Below are positions 9,649-21,143 of a stretch of 64,000 bases of DNA, in pieces. The stretch is taken from assembly GCA_026936325.1 (NCBI GenBank), contig JAPTHN010000015.1, positions 1,158,153 through 1,222,152 on the forward strand. Direction: 5' to 3'. The translations under genes were made by a program, and so were the position numbers. This DNA comes from Platynereis dumerilii. Lineage: Eukaryota > Annelida > Polychaeta > Phyllodocida > Nereididae. Position 1 is the stretch's first letter; each line of letters starts with the position of its first letter. The notes under the pieces were generated by a model. That model ran no database searches and was not told where the DNA came from. It saw nothing but the letters and a program-made list of their open reading frames with translations.

Positions 9649-12600
9649 TCACAAGACATTGAGCATTTTAGCAAGTTCTTCCAAATGGTCTTCAAAATTA
9701 CTGAGGAGAATCGCCGGATCACTCATAATGGCTTTGTCAACCATCAGAGTCACTTTGGCCTGGCCATTGTAAGAGACTATGGATATTCCAACACCTGGAA
9801 AGGAAAAAGGAAGAAGTTAAAGATTTAGGGGATAGTTTTGAAGGTTTCTGACATAAGGTCTATCCTTTTATGGAAACAGTATGGTTAGTTGTTTATATGT
9901 CGTTTCCATGATTATGATAATTTCAGTGAAAGAAAAATGTCAAGAGTATTACATAATTTAGTAGCAATCAAAATGGTTCAGTTTCTACATAGAATAACAC
10001 TTTTAATGCCAAGTAGTATTTGTAACTTACAAGTTTCCACATGGAAGAATAGTTGTAGTACATGTACTCAGTTCAAAATATTAGCATTGTTAACCAATTT
10101 CCTTGCATTTAATTAAGGTTAAAAATGTTTTAAAGCCCTTTTGATTATGATAACATGTAAAGTTTTTACAAGGATTATGTTACATTTGACAAGTTTTAAC
10201 TTTAATCCAAGTGACCCTGGACGTTTAGATTTCTACTGAATTGAAATATACTAACCAACACTTGACTGCTGACCAGACCACACAATGATATCCTCCACAG
10301 CACTGCCTCCAATGAAGAGCTTGGATTCAGGACAAGAAACTTCACAGAGAACAGAGGTGCATTTGTCAGCCATAGTTCTGTTGAGTATACTGGACAGCCA
10401 CAAGGGCATTTTACCAGTGAATTGTGATGTTATTAATGAGTTTAATGTAGGTTCCACTGACTGCATGGATGTTTCCAGTCTCAATTTGACTGCTTGTAAC
10501 TGTCGCACAGGATCAGCCAGTTGTAGTGGTAGCGATAAAAGCACAAAAGTTGATCGATCGAAGGCAAAATAACTTTCTGAAGTGATTTCGGATGGAAAAC
10601 TAACAGAAACGAGGATATCGTCTGGAATTTTGTGAGCGCCTTCCTTAAAGTAATCCCGGAGTGCTCCGGATAAGCAGGTCATTAACACAGCACCAGTGGA
10701 ACTCTTGGAGGCTTTGGTCATTTCCTTGATAAGAGCTAAATCCAATTGTTCTGACCATGTGGCTAATTTGGTTCCGGACAGAGCCTGGTTGTACAAACAA
10801 TGCTCTTCCACAGGCATTGACAGTTTCTCTAGAAGTAGGGCCGGCCCAGTTGAGAATATCTTCAGGGCTTGCATGTATTTCTTTGTTACACCCGAAGAAG
10901 GCTTTGGACAAGGTGTTGCAGGCCTCACATCTGCCAATTGCCTTAAAATCACTTCAGCGAATGTTGCATTGTCTGTAATACTGTGATGAAATCTAAATAG
11001 GACAAAACACTGCTTCTCCAATAAACTCGATGACGGGATGAGAATGATCTGCCATGGAGATTTGTTCTTGGGCAATGTTTGAGATGTCAGGTATCCTATC
11101 AGGTTTTCCAGTTCTTCTCTGGTTGTTGGAGACTGGCCAGTCCATTTGGAAATGTGTTCTCTGATGTCAAATGCCTCATCCTTCACCCACACACTGCACC
11201 CAACTGTAGTCCTGAAGTATCTTGTCAATTTGGGCAACAACAGATGTCCATCCTCCCCTCTTGCATCCACCAACCTTTCTTGGATCAACTTCCTCAGTTT
11301 GGCCAAGTCAGCTTTGCCCTGCAACAGAAATTGTAATTGCTTTAATTGTAACCATTCCTGCATGGTAGCTTTCCGGCATGCGGTCCATGCAATTTATGCT
11401 CAGCCTTCCACATGATACAGCTCAGGGCAGCCACAGTGCAGCACCCATGGCAGAGATGAGGGGAACATTACCCAAGGTTCCCATGCCTTTGGCACTCTCA
11501 ACTTTTTGCATACTATATCAATCACAGCTGGACAATAGTCAGCTACATCATTCAGTGTCAATTCTTTACAAGTATGAGTATAAATTATATAATATTTATG
11601 ATTTATTGGCACAAGCTACCAGCTGCTCATATTGTGTGCTTCTGTGTGTACCTCTGTGGTTTCATTGTTAATTCAAGTGGCAAACAAAAACATTCCAGTG
11701 ATAAAATTTAGTAGATGATAACAACTGATGGCCTTGGCCCATAATTGACTGATTATAGAGGTTAAAGAAATTGAAGCAAATATATTGCACAGTGACAGAT
11801 AATGGAATCTTAATTAATGCATTTACACCTAAAGTTATGTTACTTATGTGGTACACATAATTATACCCAGGATAGATGGATGGATGGATGATTGTGGCTT
11901 TATGTATTGTATTCATGCCCTTGGTAGGCAAAATTAGGACATAAGAGGACACTACAATCACAGGGGCTTCTAAACCAAGTTCATGCACATAACATTGTAC
12001 ATTGGTTTAGGAGCCCCTGTGACTACAATGACGCGAAGGATGGTTGAAACAGCCATCCATCTCACGCACAATGGTGACCCGGCAAGAGTTGGATTCGAAC
12101 CCTGGACCCAGCGAATGGCTGCCTAGCACGCTACCTCTAGACCAACCCTCCCCCTGTACCCTGGATAGAAGGACTTTAAAAAGTCCAGTTCTTTGAATGA
12201 TAGTGTTGACTTTTGCAATATTCTGGTATTTCTATTCCAAGGAATCTCCTCAGAGACCCAAGTCGTTTTTTAGGGGGCTTTAACAAAATCTCTCAAAGAG
12301 TCTCCACATTATACTAAACAGAGCTTAATTTATATCATCAATCAGAAGTCCAGATGGAAAAGCTTATATTCTATAACAATATTTGTCACGACAATTAATT
12401 CAGGGACCGTTCAGAATTTATGACTGGAGGGGGGGTGAGAGTTTTGCCAGAACTTCCCGTCAAAAATTGATACCCCCCCTTCGAGTTCCATGCGGATTTT
12501 TAGTACCCCACCCTTAGGTTTCATGCGTATTTTTAGTACCCCCCCCTCGACATACAAAGCAATACATACATATATTGTTATACATGCGCCCCTTGTACAG

Positions 12601-14668
12601 TCACGCGTACAGATTCGCAGACTTTTGCACGTAAAGATGCATGGTCAAACTGAGGATATGCGCGTTTTATAACTTTTTGTTTTGTTAAAATTTCTTATCC
12701 CCCCTTGGACATTTTGTCAAAAATTGGTACCCCCCCTTTGAACATGGGCGAAAAGTTGGTACCCCTCGGGCAAAACTGCCACCCCCCCCCCAGTCATAAA
12801 TTCTGAATGGTCCCTAAGATACTGGAAGAATATTTCAACAAAATGTAAAGTACTGACCTTTAGCAACAAAAGACAATCCAGGACAGCCAGGTTAGAGGCA
12901 GACCTGTGGAGACAGAGGGCGTCCTGGTGTCCTACCATTATGACGTCAGAGTTCCTTTTGAGGACAGCACTCCGGATGGCATTGGTGGTAATCCGGTGTA
13001 GGAGAGAGAGAATGAAGAAGAATGGCATGGAACACAGGATGAAGGCAAAGGACAGCAGGGGGTGGACCACATCAGCCAACATGTTGGACACCAGGCCCAA
13101 CAAGTCTCCAAGTGACTGGGCCTTGCACAGGTCTGTGTGCATCATGCTTCTGCAAATTGACAATAACAATCCACTTAAACATTAGATCTTGACCCAAAAA
13201 AGAAGTCCAACATTTAACAAATGATAGATATGTCCTGATATCAAATTGCTACTGGCCACAGATTGCCAGACTCTGGTATACATTGTGCACAGGCCTGTGT
13301 ATGACACTACAGTCAAGAGAAAGTCTAATCACTAACTGTTATACTCTTGAAAGCTTCTATCTCCACTCCAACAAAAGATAAGGTGTCAATTGTCTATCAC
13401 ACCTCAAACTGCAAGGTGCTTGGCAGGGAGGGGGGGGACAATGTCCATTGGAAACCTTTTCTGTTTTTTTCGCCAGTTCATTAATGTCACAAATGGAAAT
13501 TAGTACAGTTAATAAATCAATTAGCACTGAAGAATTAACTTTAAAATATTAATTGGCAAACTTTAAACTGAAGAAATTCACTCTCCAAGCCACAAGACTT
13601 AGTATTTCTTCTTTTATATTCCAATGTGACAGGCCAAGAGGAAAAGGCATGGAATTTACCTTTTCAGTTAAATTACTAAAGGAAAGGTTAGGAAATTATA
13701 TTAAACTGAATTTGGATCCCCCTCTCACAGAAGTCAGAAATGAAAAGAGTAAAACTGTGCCCTACATATCTGTTTGGAAATAATGACCTTACGAGAACCC
13801 ATGGGTTTCAAAATAAATCAGTACAGATTTATTTTCGAGATTTTGGATTTACAATACTTTAATAGACAGAGCTCTATAAGGGATGAGAGGCGCCATGATA
13901 GAAAGAGTTCCATCACTAAGTACTTACAAATCTAGAGACGAAGAAGACAAAAGGCATAATTTATGAGGCATTGCAAACTTCAATGATCAGAAAAGTATCT
14001 ACCAATTAATACCCAAACAGAATACACAAATTTCCAAAATTTCTGATCAGCAAAAAAGACCTTTTTCCCTTTTGCTAAATGGTTGGTAAGACAATCTTCC
14101 TATTGTCACTGGTATAGGGCCACTATAGGCTGAGTATAGCATTTGAGAGAACTCGCCTATATTCATACCTCCTTTTCATCAATACATTTGCAAATTTTGT
14201 CAAATTTAAGTCGCAAGTTTCACTTAATTTACTCAGTTTTTTCCGAGCTTTTGTTCCAAATTGCTAATCAATACACTGATTCATTCACAACAACATAAAA
14301 AAGAAGTTTATTGGTCATCAGAAAGGCTTGTAGATAAGTAAGTGTCAGGAATGATGTTCAGAGTACCAGACTGATAAAAATTGATTTTACTTTCAACTTC
14401 TGGTACTTCTCCTAAAAAAAAACTTTTCAAAGAAAGAAAGTAAAACTTACCCATAAATCAGTGTCTTTGGCAGTTTGATCAGAGTCCAACAAATGTCAAA
14501 CAAACGCAGATCCACAAAAGGTATTCCTTTGAATTGAGGAAATATCGACCAAGGAAGGTCAAAAATAGCTAAATTTAGGAATGGTCTCAATAGCTTCCAC
14601 TCCAGTTGGCACAAAGTCAGAAATCTGGCTTTGGCTACCAAAATTAGAGACCTTAAATGCAGGAGCAT
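9649..14668 (-). CDS. WS/DGAT-type O-acyltransferase, four exons, 572 residues
   Basis: Exons (minus): 14668-14451, 13149-12858, 11318-10256 and 9794-9649. Every junction has GT and AG at the intron ends and compatible phase. Members of the wax ester synthase/diacylglycerol acyltransferase (WSD) family move acyl groups from CoA to fatty alcohols or diacylglycerol at the ER. Exon 2 gives a strongly hydrophobic segment at about residues 95-118, then the start of the acyltransferase domain. Exon 3 carries the catalytic-type HHxxxD motif as HHSITDN at residues 281-287; the usual final Gly is Asn. Exon 4 encodes the C-terminal WSD domain end (VGISIVSYNGQAKV, then LSNFEDHLEEL). The start ATG has an in-frame stop 12 bp upstream, but a splice acceptor just inside exon 1 would give another N-terminus. 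The protein is longer than bacterial members (about 460) because of the N-terminal membrane region. The family is sure; the substrate is unknown. Confidence 0.88.
11877..12156 (-). mobile_element. SINE family A, interrupted by a small MITE
   Basis: A tRNA-derived SINE lies in reverse orientation in intron 2 of the acyltransferase gene. Its B-box shows as ggattcgaaccc on the plus strand and its tail as GGAT repeats at 11877-11893. A 13-bp target duplication flanks it: tacccaggataga at 11864-11876 and taccctggataga at 12157-12169, one mismatch. The body is split by the 63-bp element at 11959-12021. Confidence 0.85.
11959..12021. mobile_element. 63-bp hAT-like micro-MITE nested in a SINE
   Basis: The element starts cacaggggcttctaaacc and ends ggtttaggagcccctgtg, an inverted repeat of about 20 bp with a short spacer. 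A perfect 8-bp direct repeat, actacaat, flanks it at 11951-11958 and 12022-12029. An 8-bp target duplication and ends containing CAGGGGC are the pattern of the hAT superfamily. It is far too small to code for anything, so it was moved by an enzyme supplied elsewhere. It is younger than the host SINE. Confidence 0.85.
12402..12815. mobile_element. MITE with 26-bp inverted ends in intron 2
   Basis: The left end AGGGACCGTTCAGAATTTAT and the right end, its inverse, match over 26 bp with one difference. Just inside lie C/G runs, and the interior repeats 'atttttagtacccc' and 'aaaattggtacccccc'. No transposase frame. No clean target duplication is visible, so the superfamily is left open. It lies in the acyltransferase intron just before the exon 2 donor. 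Confidence 0.8.
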
Positions 14669-15479
14669 GTTGATATGCTACATGTACATGTACACTGTAT
14701 GACTAGTAAATGATTTTATATGAGTGCAACATGTATATGTCTACTAGTCTAGGATATGATTTCATATGAGTGCAACATATGTTAATGTGGCCAAAATCCT
14801 AGATGCAATGAAATGTATACATAAGGCGAAATTATTTATAGGAGACATGGATCTTTAAAGTAAACAGATCCAAACCCATACAGATAAAAAGGTGAGAAAG
14901 TCATCTAAGGCAAGACAAACATGATGGTGTTATATCTGCTACTGTGTGGTATTGCAGACTTTTCAAATGCGAAGTATTGTGTCCTTGGAAAAGCAGACCT
15001 TGTACTTTGAACTTTTTGATATATCCGTTTAAAGTAAACAACACCAAGTAATCGACATCCCATACATGCAGCATGCAAATGCAACGTGGCTAGACTCAGC
15101 TACTTCAGTGGCCTTCACTGGCCTGGGGTTGGATCTTGATTACCGCAGGATCCTAGGGGCCAGACATGGATGATATAACATTGCATCATGATATACTTTT
15201 ACTAAAGCCTGATAGGCTTATACTTATAGAGTACACCCAGAGAATCTCTGTTGAAGTGATAGAGACATAGAATATAGTAAATGGGTAGGTATTAGGGCTG
15301 GAAATTGTTTCCTGTGTAACAATACAATAATATCACAATAAATTTGTGATGATACACAATATTTACCGTGATAATTGTGCGGGGTCGGTTATTCAAAATG
15401 CTTTTTTTTTTTTAATGCTGTCAAAAACTAGTTCTTTCACCAAAAATTGTCATTTTGTGTTATTTGTGGGTGGGAAATC
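14669..15479. other. Upstream flank of the acyltransferase gene
   Basis: No coding exon or known repeat end is recognised. A local duplication is visible: 'atatgagtgcaacat' occurs at about 14718 and again at about 14766, each preceded by 'gatttt' or 'gatttc' and by 'actagt' further back, giving a repeat unit of about 48 bp. The promoter should lie here, but no TATA or initiator stands out. Confidence 0.45.
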
Positions 15480-15834
15480 AGGAGTTAGCAGCAGTTATGG
15501 GAGTTGACAGGAGTTACTGCATGGGAGTGGTGGCAGTTGGCGGTAGTTAATTTGGAGTTATCAGGAGTCGCCAGGAGTTACCAGGAGTTGGAGGAGTTAC
15601 CAGGAGTTGTGGGATTTATTGGGAGTTACCAGGAGTCATGGGAGTTATCAGGAGTTGTCAGGAGTTACTGGGAGTCATAGGAGTTAACAGGGGTTACCAG
15701 AAGTTGTGGGATTTACTGAGAGTTACCAGGAGTTATGGGAGTTATCGGGAGTTACTGGGAGTTATAGGAGTTGGCAGGGGTTACCAGGAGTTGTGGGATT
15801 TATTGGGAGTTAGGCCTACCAGGAGTTATGGGAG
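15480..15834. repeat. Minisatellite of GGAGTTAYCAGG-like units, left part
   Basis: About 350 bp of imperfect 11-13 bp units such as ggagttaccagg, ggagttatgg and ggagttactggg, with a longer-range pattern in which 'ttgtgggatttaytgggagt' recurs about every 80-110 bp. The same minisatellite resumes at 20180, after the large transposon, so the array was split by that insertion. Confidence 0.85.
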
Positions 15835-15837
15835 TTA

Positions 15838-18800
15838 TAGTAGGGGGGCTTAGCCTCAATATTGAGTGGAATCGTTCACTTTATTACGATTTTATGAGGT
15901 TTTGGTTGTGGGTAGCCATGACCAAGACCTTTCAAAATCCACCGACCGCCAAGCTGATTTCACCCCCTGGTGGCCGTATTTGGCAAATCCAATATGGCCG
16001 CCATCAGTTATCGGCGATATCCTAACTCTTCAACCAGGCATCATAAAAGCACAAGTGATACCTCTAGTTTGGGGCTTTTCTGACTGAGGAATTCATTTTT
16101 GGCATCAATTTGGTGATTTGAGCAATCCTGGTGGCCATATTGCACAAAATCAAGATGGCCGCCCTATAATTGACGGATTTACGTAACTTCGTTACTAAGC
16201 GTCATATATTCTCATATGATACCTCTATTTTGGGGTTATCATGGGCAAGGAATTCATTTTTTGCATTCTTTCTTTGATTAGACTATCCCCTGATGGTCAT
16301 CTGGGATTTCAGTAACATGTCTAAGTCAGTGAAATGATGCCAATGGGCATTGAGTCATTTTGCTCAATCTGCTGGAAGAAACGATGTCAGATAACTGGAT
16401 CAGAGAAAGCTCATATGAAAATTAAAACCTCCTACAATATGCTTATATCATCTAATTTTGCAACATTGTCATTTATTAATTTCTTTATAATTGTTTTATA
16501 ACATTACCAATTGTTTGGCCCAAATGAAGGTCTTGTCAATTAAAAAAATTGTTTAATTGAGTTAAGTTACAAGCAATTAAATACAGCTCACTTGCTGAGA
16601 ACTATCATTGCTGATTGATATCAAATCAAGAATAGTGGTCGTTACTAAGCATCATAGATTCTCATATGATACCTTCTTTTTGGGGTTTTAATGGGCAAGG
16701 AATTTTTTTTTTATATTTTTTCTGTGATTGGAGCACTCCTGGTGCCCCTTTTGGATTCTGACAATATGTTTTTGAGTCAATGGAAACTATGCACATTTTT
16801 GCACATGTATTTTGTAGGATTGAATTATGTATTGTAGACCTTTTTGAACTGAGACCCTTTTTTATGGCCCTTTATCTTGAGATGGTATTTGTCATTCAAT
16901 TTGCATTGCAAGATCACTCAATTAATAGGGACAATAGGGCACACTCTTCACTTTTTAGCTATTTGACTTCTTTCTGCTCAAAGAACAGCTTCTTTGTTCT
17001 TCGTGCAATGGAGGGACCATGCAAAGTCAATAAATATCAGTCATATTCGTTTTAGCACACAGCCTTATCCACTTGAACACCCAGATATTCATAATTTACA
17101 GCAGACTCTCACTGCAGCTGTATAGTCACCACATGGATTTCAACCTTCTTTAAACTGATGATTGAAGAAATCAATATACCATCAAATAATGCCCCATGCA
17201 GTAGGACATTATCTGCGGTGGACGTCGTCCATTTGCAATTGTGTATTTCACTGATAAAAAATAAATAGTGACTGGCATTCTCCCCTCTGAAAGAAAAATT
17301 CAATCCATTCAGACTAGCACCCCTTTCCAAACTTGTAAGTGAAAGTCCAGAGTGATAACTTGGATTAGGTTGTATACTAGCGCCCAAAATGTGCGGTTTC
17401 CATTGATATAGCATAGGTGCATCCTAGCACCTTGCTCCCAGACTTGCAACAGTGGCTCAATTTCACTTGTTGTGAGATGTGATATGCAATACAACAGAAC
17501 AATAAACTGATGTAGGCCTACAGATTTCATACTGTATTCATAAATGCAGGGATTTGCGGTAGGGTGGTATTGAAATAGCAGGTGCTTGTGTGGACAAGAT
17601 TAGGGCAAGATATTCAATCAGACAAGCCTTGATTTCTCTGAAAGGAAGGGAGGTTTTTAAGTACCCCAACCTGAATTCTGCTCGGTTAAAACAAAAGTCC
17701 ATGAGGCCGATTATCTTGCTAACTTACATGGTGACTTTCTCACTTCAACATGTAAATGATTAGATAAATGTTTATCAATAAATTAATGCTATACTCTTGA
17801 TAAGGGAGAACATGATTCAGATTTTTTTTTTTTTTTTTGAATGATCATACAATATGCCATCTGTAATGTCATGCTTGACAGTTGGACAAAAATCACTGAA
17901 GTTGAATGAGCAATTTTGAAATTTTGCTATCAGGTTCATGATTGTGTGTTGCATAAGGGACACAACCTTTCAAGTGGGGACCCAGACATGTTGTCAAATC
18001 TGACATGTGTAATTTAAGCTTCTGAGCAGGGAAGACTGGCGGCATTTCGGACCCTGGGGCAAAATAAGTCAGTGGGCCCATCGGTCCCTGCCATCAGCGA
18101 TATTCAAAAAATAAAAAAGCAATACTGCAGGCCTGATTTGGCAAGTTGTTAGAATTAGGTTGCCTTGTCTTGGTTACCAAGGAAAGTCTTTGGGACTCGG
18201 AGTGCCACAACATAGTTGTCAAAGAAAGGAAGATGTCTGGGATCAATAAAATTTTCATAAGGGCTGTTTTATAGTAATTGCACTCATCAGAAATATCAAG
18301 GTTAAGCTCTGATTATTATAATTAAAATGATTGTAATTAAATATTGATGGCAGATGTACGTTGTCTATCATATTGAACGACATGTGTGCAAATTTGAAGT
18401 TCCTGCATTGCTTACTTCAGAAACAGCGAGAGAATGAAGACAAATTTTTGCACATTTTCTCATGGCAGTTCTTGCTAATAATTAAAAAAAAAAGAGCAGC
18501 TGAGAATATAATTGATTCTCTAAAATGATCATCTTGTGTGACAAACACCACAGGTTTCATTGCTGTAACACAAACACAAGCTTTGTATAAATCTTGAGAT
18601 CCTGCATCAACGTGTGTCAAGATGGTTGTCCTCTCCAGAACAACAATTAATGTTTGTGATGCTCTCACTAATTCACGTTAGACATCACCAAGATACTTAC
18701 ACCACTGGAAAAGCTGGTATCTAACTGACAATTTGCATGTTAGCGCCCGGCGCCCGCCTAGGGATTAACTCTGTTTACAACAGCAACAAACAATCAGATT

Positions 18801-20176
18801 GTTGTGTATTTTGCAAGAACTATAAGTTAAAATGTATAATAGAAGAAGCATGTGATGTCTAAGTCAGTTAGACACTTCTTTGTCGGGTTCTAACATGCAT
18901 GTTCTAACATGCATTTTTGTCGGTTAGATCCCTACCGCCGGTCAGGAAATAATCATTCTAAAGATACTGCTTGCAGAGATATTGTCTCCTGTTTAATAGC
19001 AGAATATCATCTTGATTGTTCAAAATATTTGTCAAGAGTATTGTGAACTTACGATCTTTGAGGGTACATATATTCATTCCACAAGCTTATTGGATAGTGT
19101 CCTTTGAAAATGTTTTGCTTCAATTATTCTAAAGAACTAGGAACTCAAATTATGAATCCAAATGAAGGTGTTCTTTTCATATATCATGTATGAAACCCAT
19201 ATTTTGTAGATTATCTCGAACATCAGTACAAATATCACAGGACATTAATCACATAATGGTGCAAAATGAAGGAAGAGGCTCAAATGTAAGGGATGAAAAA
19301 ATTAAGAGGTTTCTGCTAATACTGCTATTATACATGTAATTCTAAAAGTTGCAATATGTTCTGGTTAAACAAAAGAGAAACAGACCACCACTCCTGATTT
19401 GATATCAATCAGTCATGATAGTTCTCAGCAAGTGAGCTGTATTTAATTGCTTGTAACTTAACTCAATTAAACAATTTTTTTAATTGACAAGACCTTCATT
19501 TGGGCCAAACAATTGGTAATGTTATAAAACAATTATAATGAAATAAATAAATGACAATGTGGCAACATTTGGCAATTTAAGAATATTGTAGGAGGTTTTA
19601 CTTTTCATATGAGCTTTCTCTGATCCAAGTTATCTGACATTGTTTCTTCCAGCTGATTGAGCGAAATGATTTAATGCCTATTGGCATCATTTCACTGACT
19701 TAAACATGTTACTGAAATCCCAGATGACCATCAGGGGATAGTCTAATCAAAGAAAGAATGCAAAATTTGAATTCCTTGTCTATGATAACCCCAAAATAGA
19801 GGTATCATATGAGAATATATGACGCTTAGTAACGAAGTTACGTTAATCCGTCAATTTTAGGGCGGCCATCTTGATTTTGTGCAATATGGCCACCAGGATT
19901 GCTCAAATCACCAAATTGATGCCAAAAATGAATTCCTCAGTCAGAAAAACCCCAAACTAGATGTATCACTTATGTTTTTACGATGCCCGGTTGAAAAGTT
20001 ACGAAATCGCCGATACCCGATGGCGGCCATTTTGGATTTGCCAAATACGGCCACCAGGGGGTGAAATCAGCTTGGCGGTCGGTGGATTTTGAAAGGTCTT
20101 GGTCATGGCTACCCACAACCAAAACCTCATAAAATCGTAATAAAGTGAACGATTTTTTGACTAAGCCCCCCTACTA
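15838..20176. mobile_element. Foldback DNA transposon with arms of about 800 bp
   Basis: The left arm (15838-16640) and right arm (19383-20176) are inverted copies over about 800 bp, starting TAGTAGGGGGGCTTAG. TTA flanks both ends (15835-15837, 20177-20179); a TA duplication shifted by two bases is also possible. Outside lies the same minisatellite on both sides, which supports a single insertion. A TTA site would fit PIF/Harbinger, but the class is not proven. The arms contain a degenerate module of about 160 bp repeated two or three times (ending in 'tggccatattg...aagatggccgcc'), and part of it recurs at 16640-16763. The 2.7-kb interior has only short frames and a T-run at 17821-17839; no transposase is recognisable, so it is non-autonomous. 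Confidence 0.8.
18716..18930. repeat. Short inverted repeat inside the foldback element
   Basis: 'atctaactgacaatttgcatgttag' (18719-18743, written in two parts: atctaactgaca, atttgcatgttag) is partly mirrored by 'ctaacatgcatttttgtcggttagat' near 18903-18928, and 'tagggatt' at 18760 is mirrored by 'gatccct' at 18926. This may be a small element inserted in the interior of the larger transposon. The ends are not resolved. Confidence 0.4.
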
Positions 20177-20179
20177 TTA

Positions 20180-20242
20180 GCAGGAGTTAGTGGGATTCAT
20201 AGGAGTTGAGGGGAGTTAACAGGAGTTGTGAGATTTACTGGG
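20180..20242. repeat. Minisatellite of GGAGTTA-like units, right part
   Basis: About 60 bp of the same units seen at 15480-15834 (caggagttagtggg, ataggagttgagggg, aacaggagttgtgag). It is the far side of the array split by the foldback transposon. Confidence 0.8.
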
Positions 20243-20743
20243 ATCCCACTACCTCACAGCCAGCGGTTGCAAATATTGGTTCTAACCATTAGGCCCTGGC
20301 GCAACTGGCCAACTAACCTCTGTCTAAAACAATTCACTGAGAAATTCTTGACTATCTCAATTAGAAGCAAGTTGTGGAAAGGTTTGATCACACACCATGA
20401 ATCAATGGCTAACAAGAGATTAATTCAGACTTATACATACGCAAAGAAACATTTCTTCTAACTGTACAAAAGTAATTTTGGTATCATTTTCAAGGTTTAT
20501 GAATGATGATTTTGATGAAAATGAATTTGTTATGCACACTCATTAATTTTAGGCAGAGTGAGGAACAGTATGACAGACTCATTGTGGACGCCCAAAGATA
20601 TATATTCACTAACAATTATCGACAAAAGACTATAAATGATTTTGGTATAACTGTAACAAACAGACTATGCCCAAATCAATCATATAGTATTTTTGGGAAC
20701 TTAACAATAGTCAGTGAGGTATAAGGGGCTACCATTTAATCTC

Positions 20744-20975
20744 AAGGGGAGGGGGCTTGGAGTTTTTAGAAATAAATAATTTCTTGCTCAGTTTTGGTGA
20801 AATAAATAAATTTTCTTTGGCAGTCTTGAAACACATAATTTCTGTTGGTGGTTTTTAACAACAAGGCGTTGCTTTATTTAGGAATGAATATTCTGAGAGT
20901 TTGCGCAATTGAAATAAATGGTTACTGCCGCTGTTGCAGTGAAATAGATCATTTCCCGCTGGGGAAAACTCCACA
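20744..20975. mobile_element. Possible MITE with repeated AAATAAATAATTT motifs
   Basis: The string 'ttggagttttt' near 20757 and 'aaaactcca' near 20965 are inverted. Between them the motif 'gaaataaataatttc' and variants recur four or five times at about 40-bp steps. This is the same style of construction as the element at 7570-7911 (inverted ends around short degenerate internal repeats). No target duplication was found. Confidence 0.35.
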
Positions 20976-21143
20976 TCATAAACTGACCATAGGATTTTAA
21001 AAGTCTTTGCCAAAATCCACAGTAGTCAGAGTGAGTGATATAATTGATTTGGGTATGTGGCCAAAGGACTTATACTTTGCCCAATTGACTTACAGATATT
21101 TGAATAAAAAAGAGTGATCACTTTGGGAAAGTCATGCCCAAAG

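Noticed and set aside
10285-10986. Plus-strand frames across the acyltransferase exon
   Set aside because: They are antisense to a well-supported coding exon and resemble no family.
11319-11363. An ATG at 11363 as the start of the acyltransferase
   Set aside because: The sequence before 11318 is intron ending in a strong acceptor (ttctgttgcag), and upstream exons with matching phase continue the domain.
14451-14668. A second reading frame in exon 1 giving SDFVPTGVEAIETIP
   Set aside because: It soon meets a stop and does not join exon 2 in phase, whereas the chosen frame does.
15638-15853. Frame with repeated GVIRSYQELLG-like units
   Set aside because: It is the GGAGTTA minisatellite read in one frame and ends at the foldback transposon.
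16780-17055. A transposase remnant within the foldback element
   Set aside because: The short frame shows no DDE-type or other transposase motif; there is no support beyond its position.
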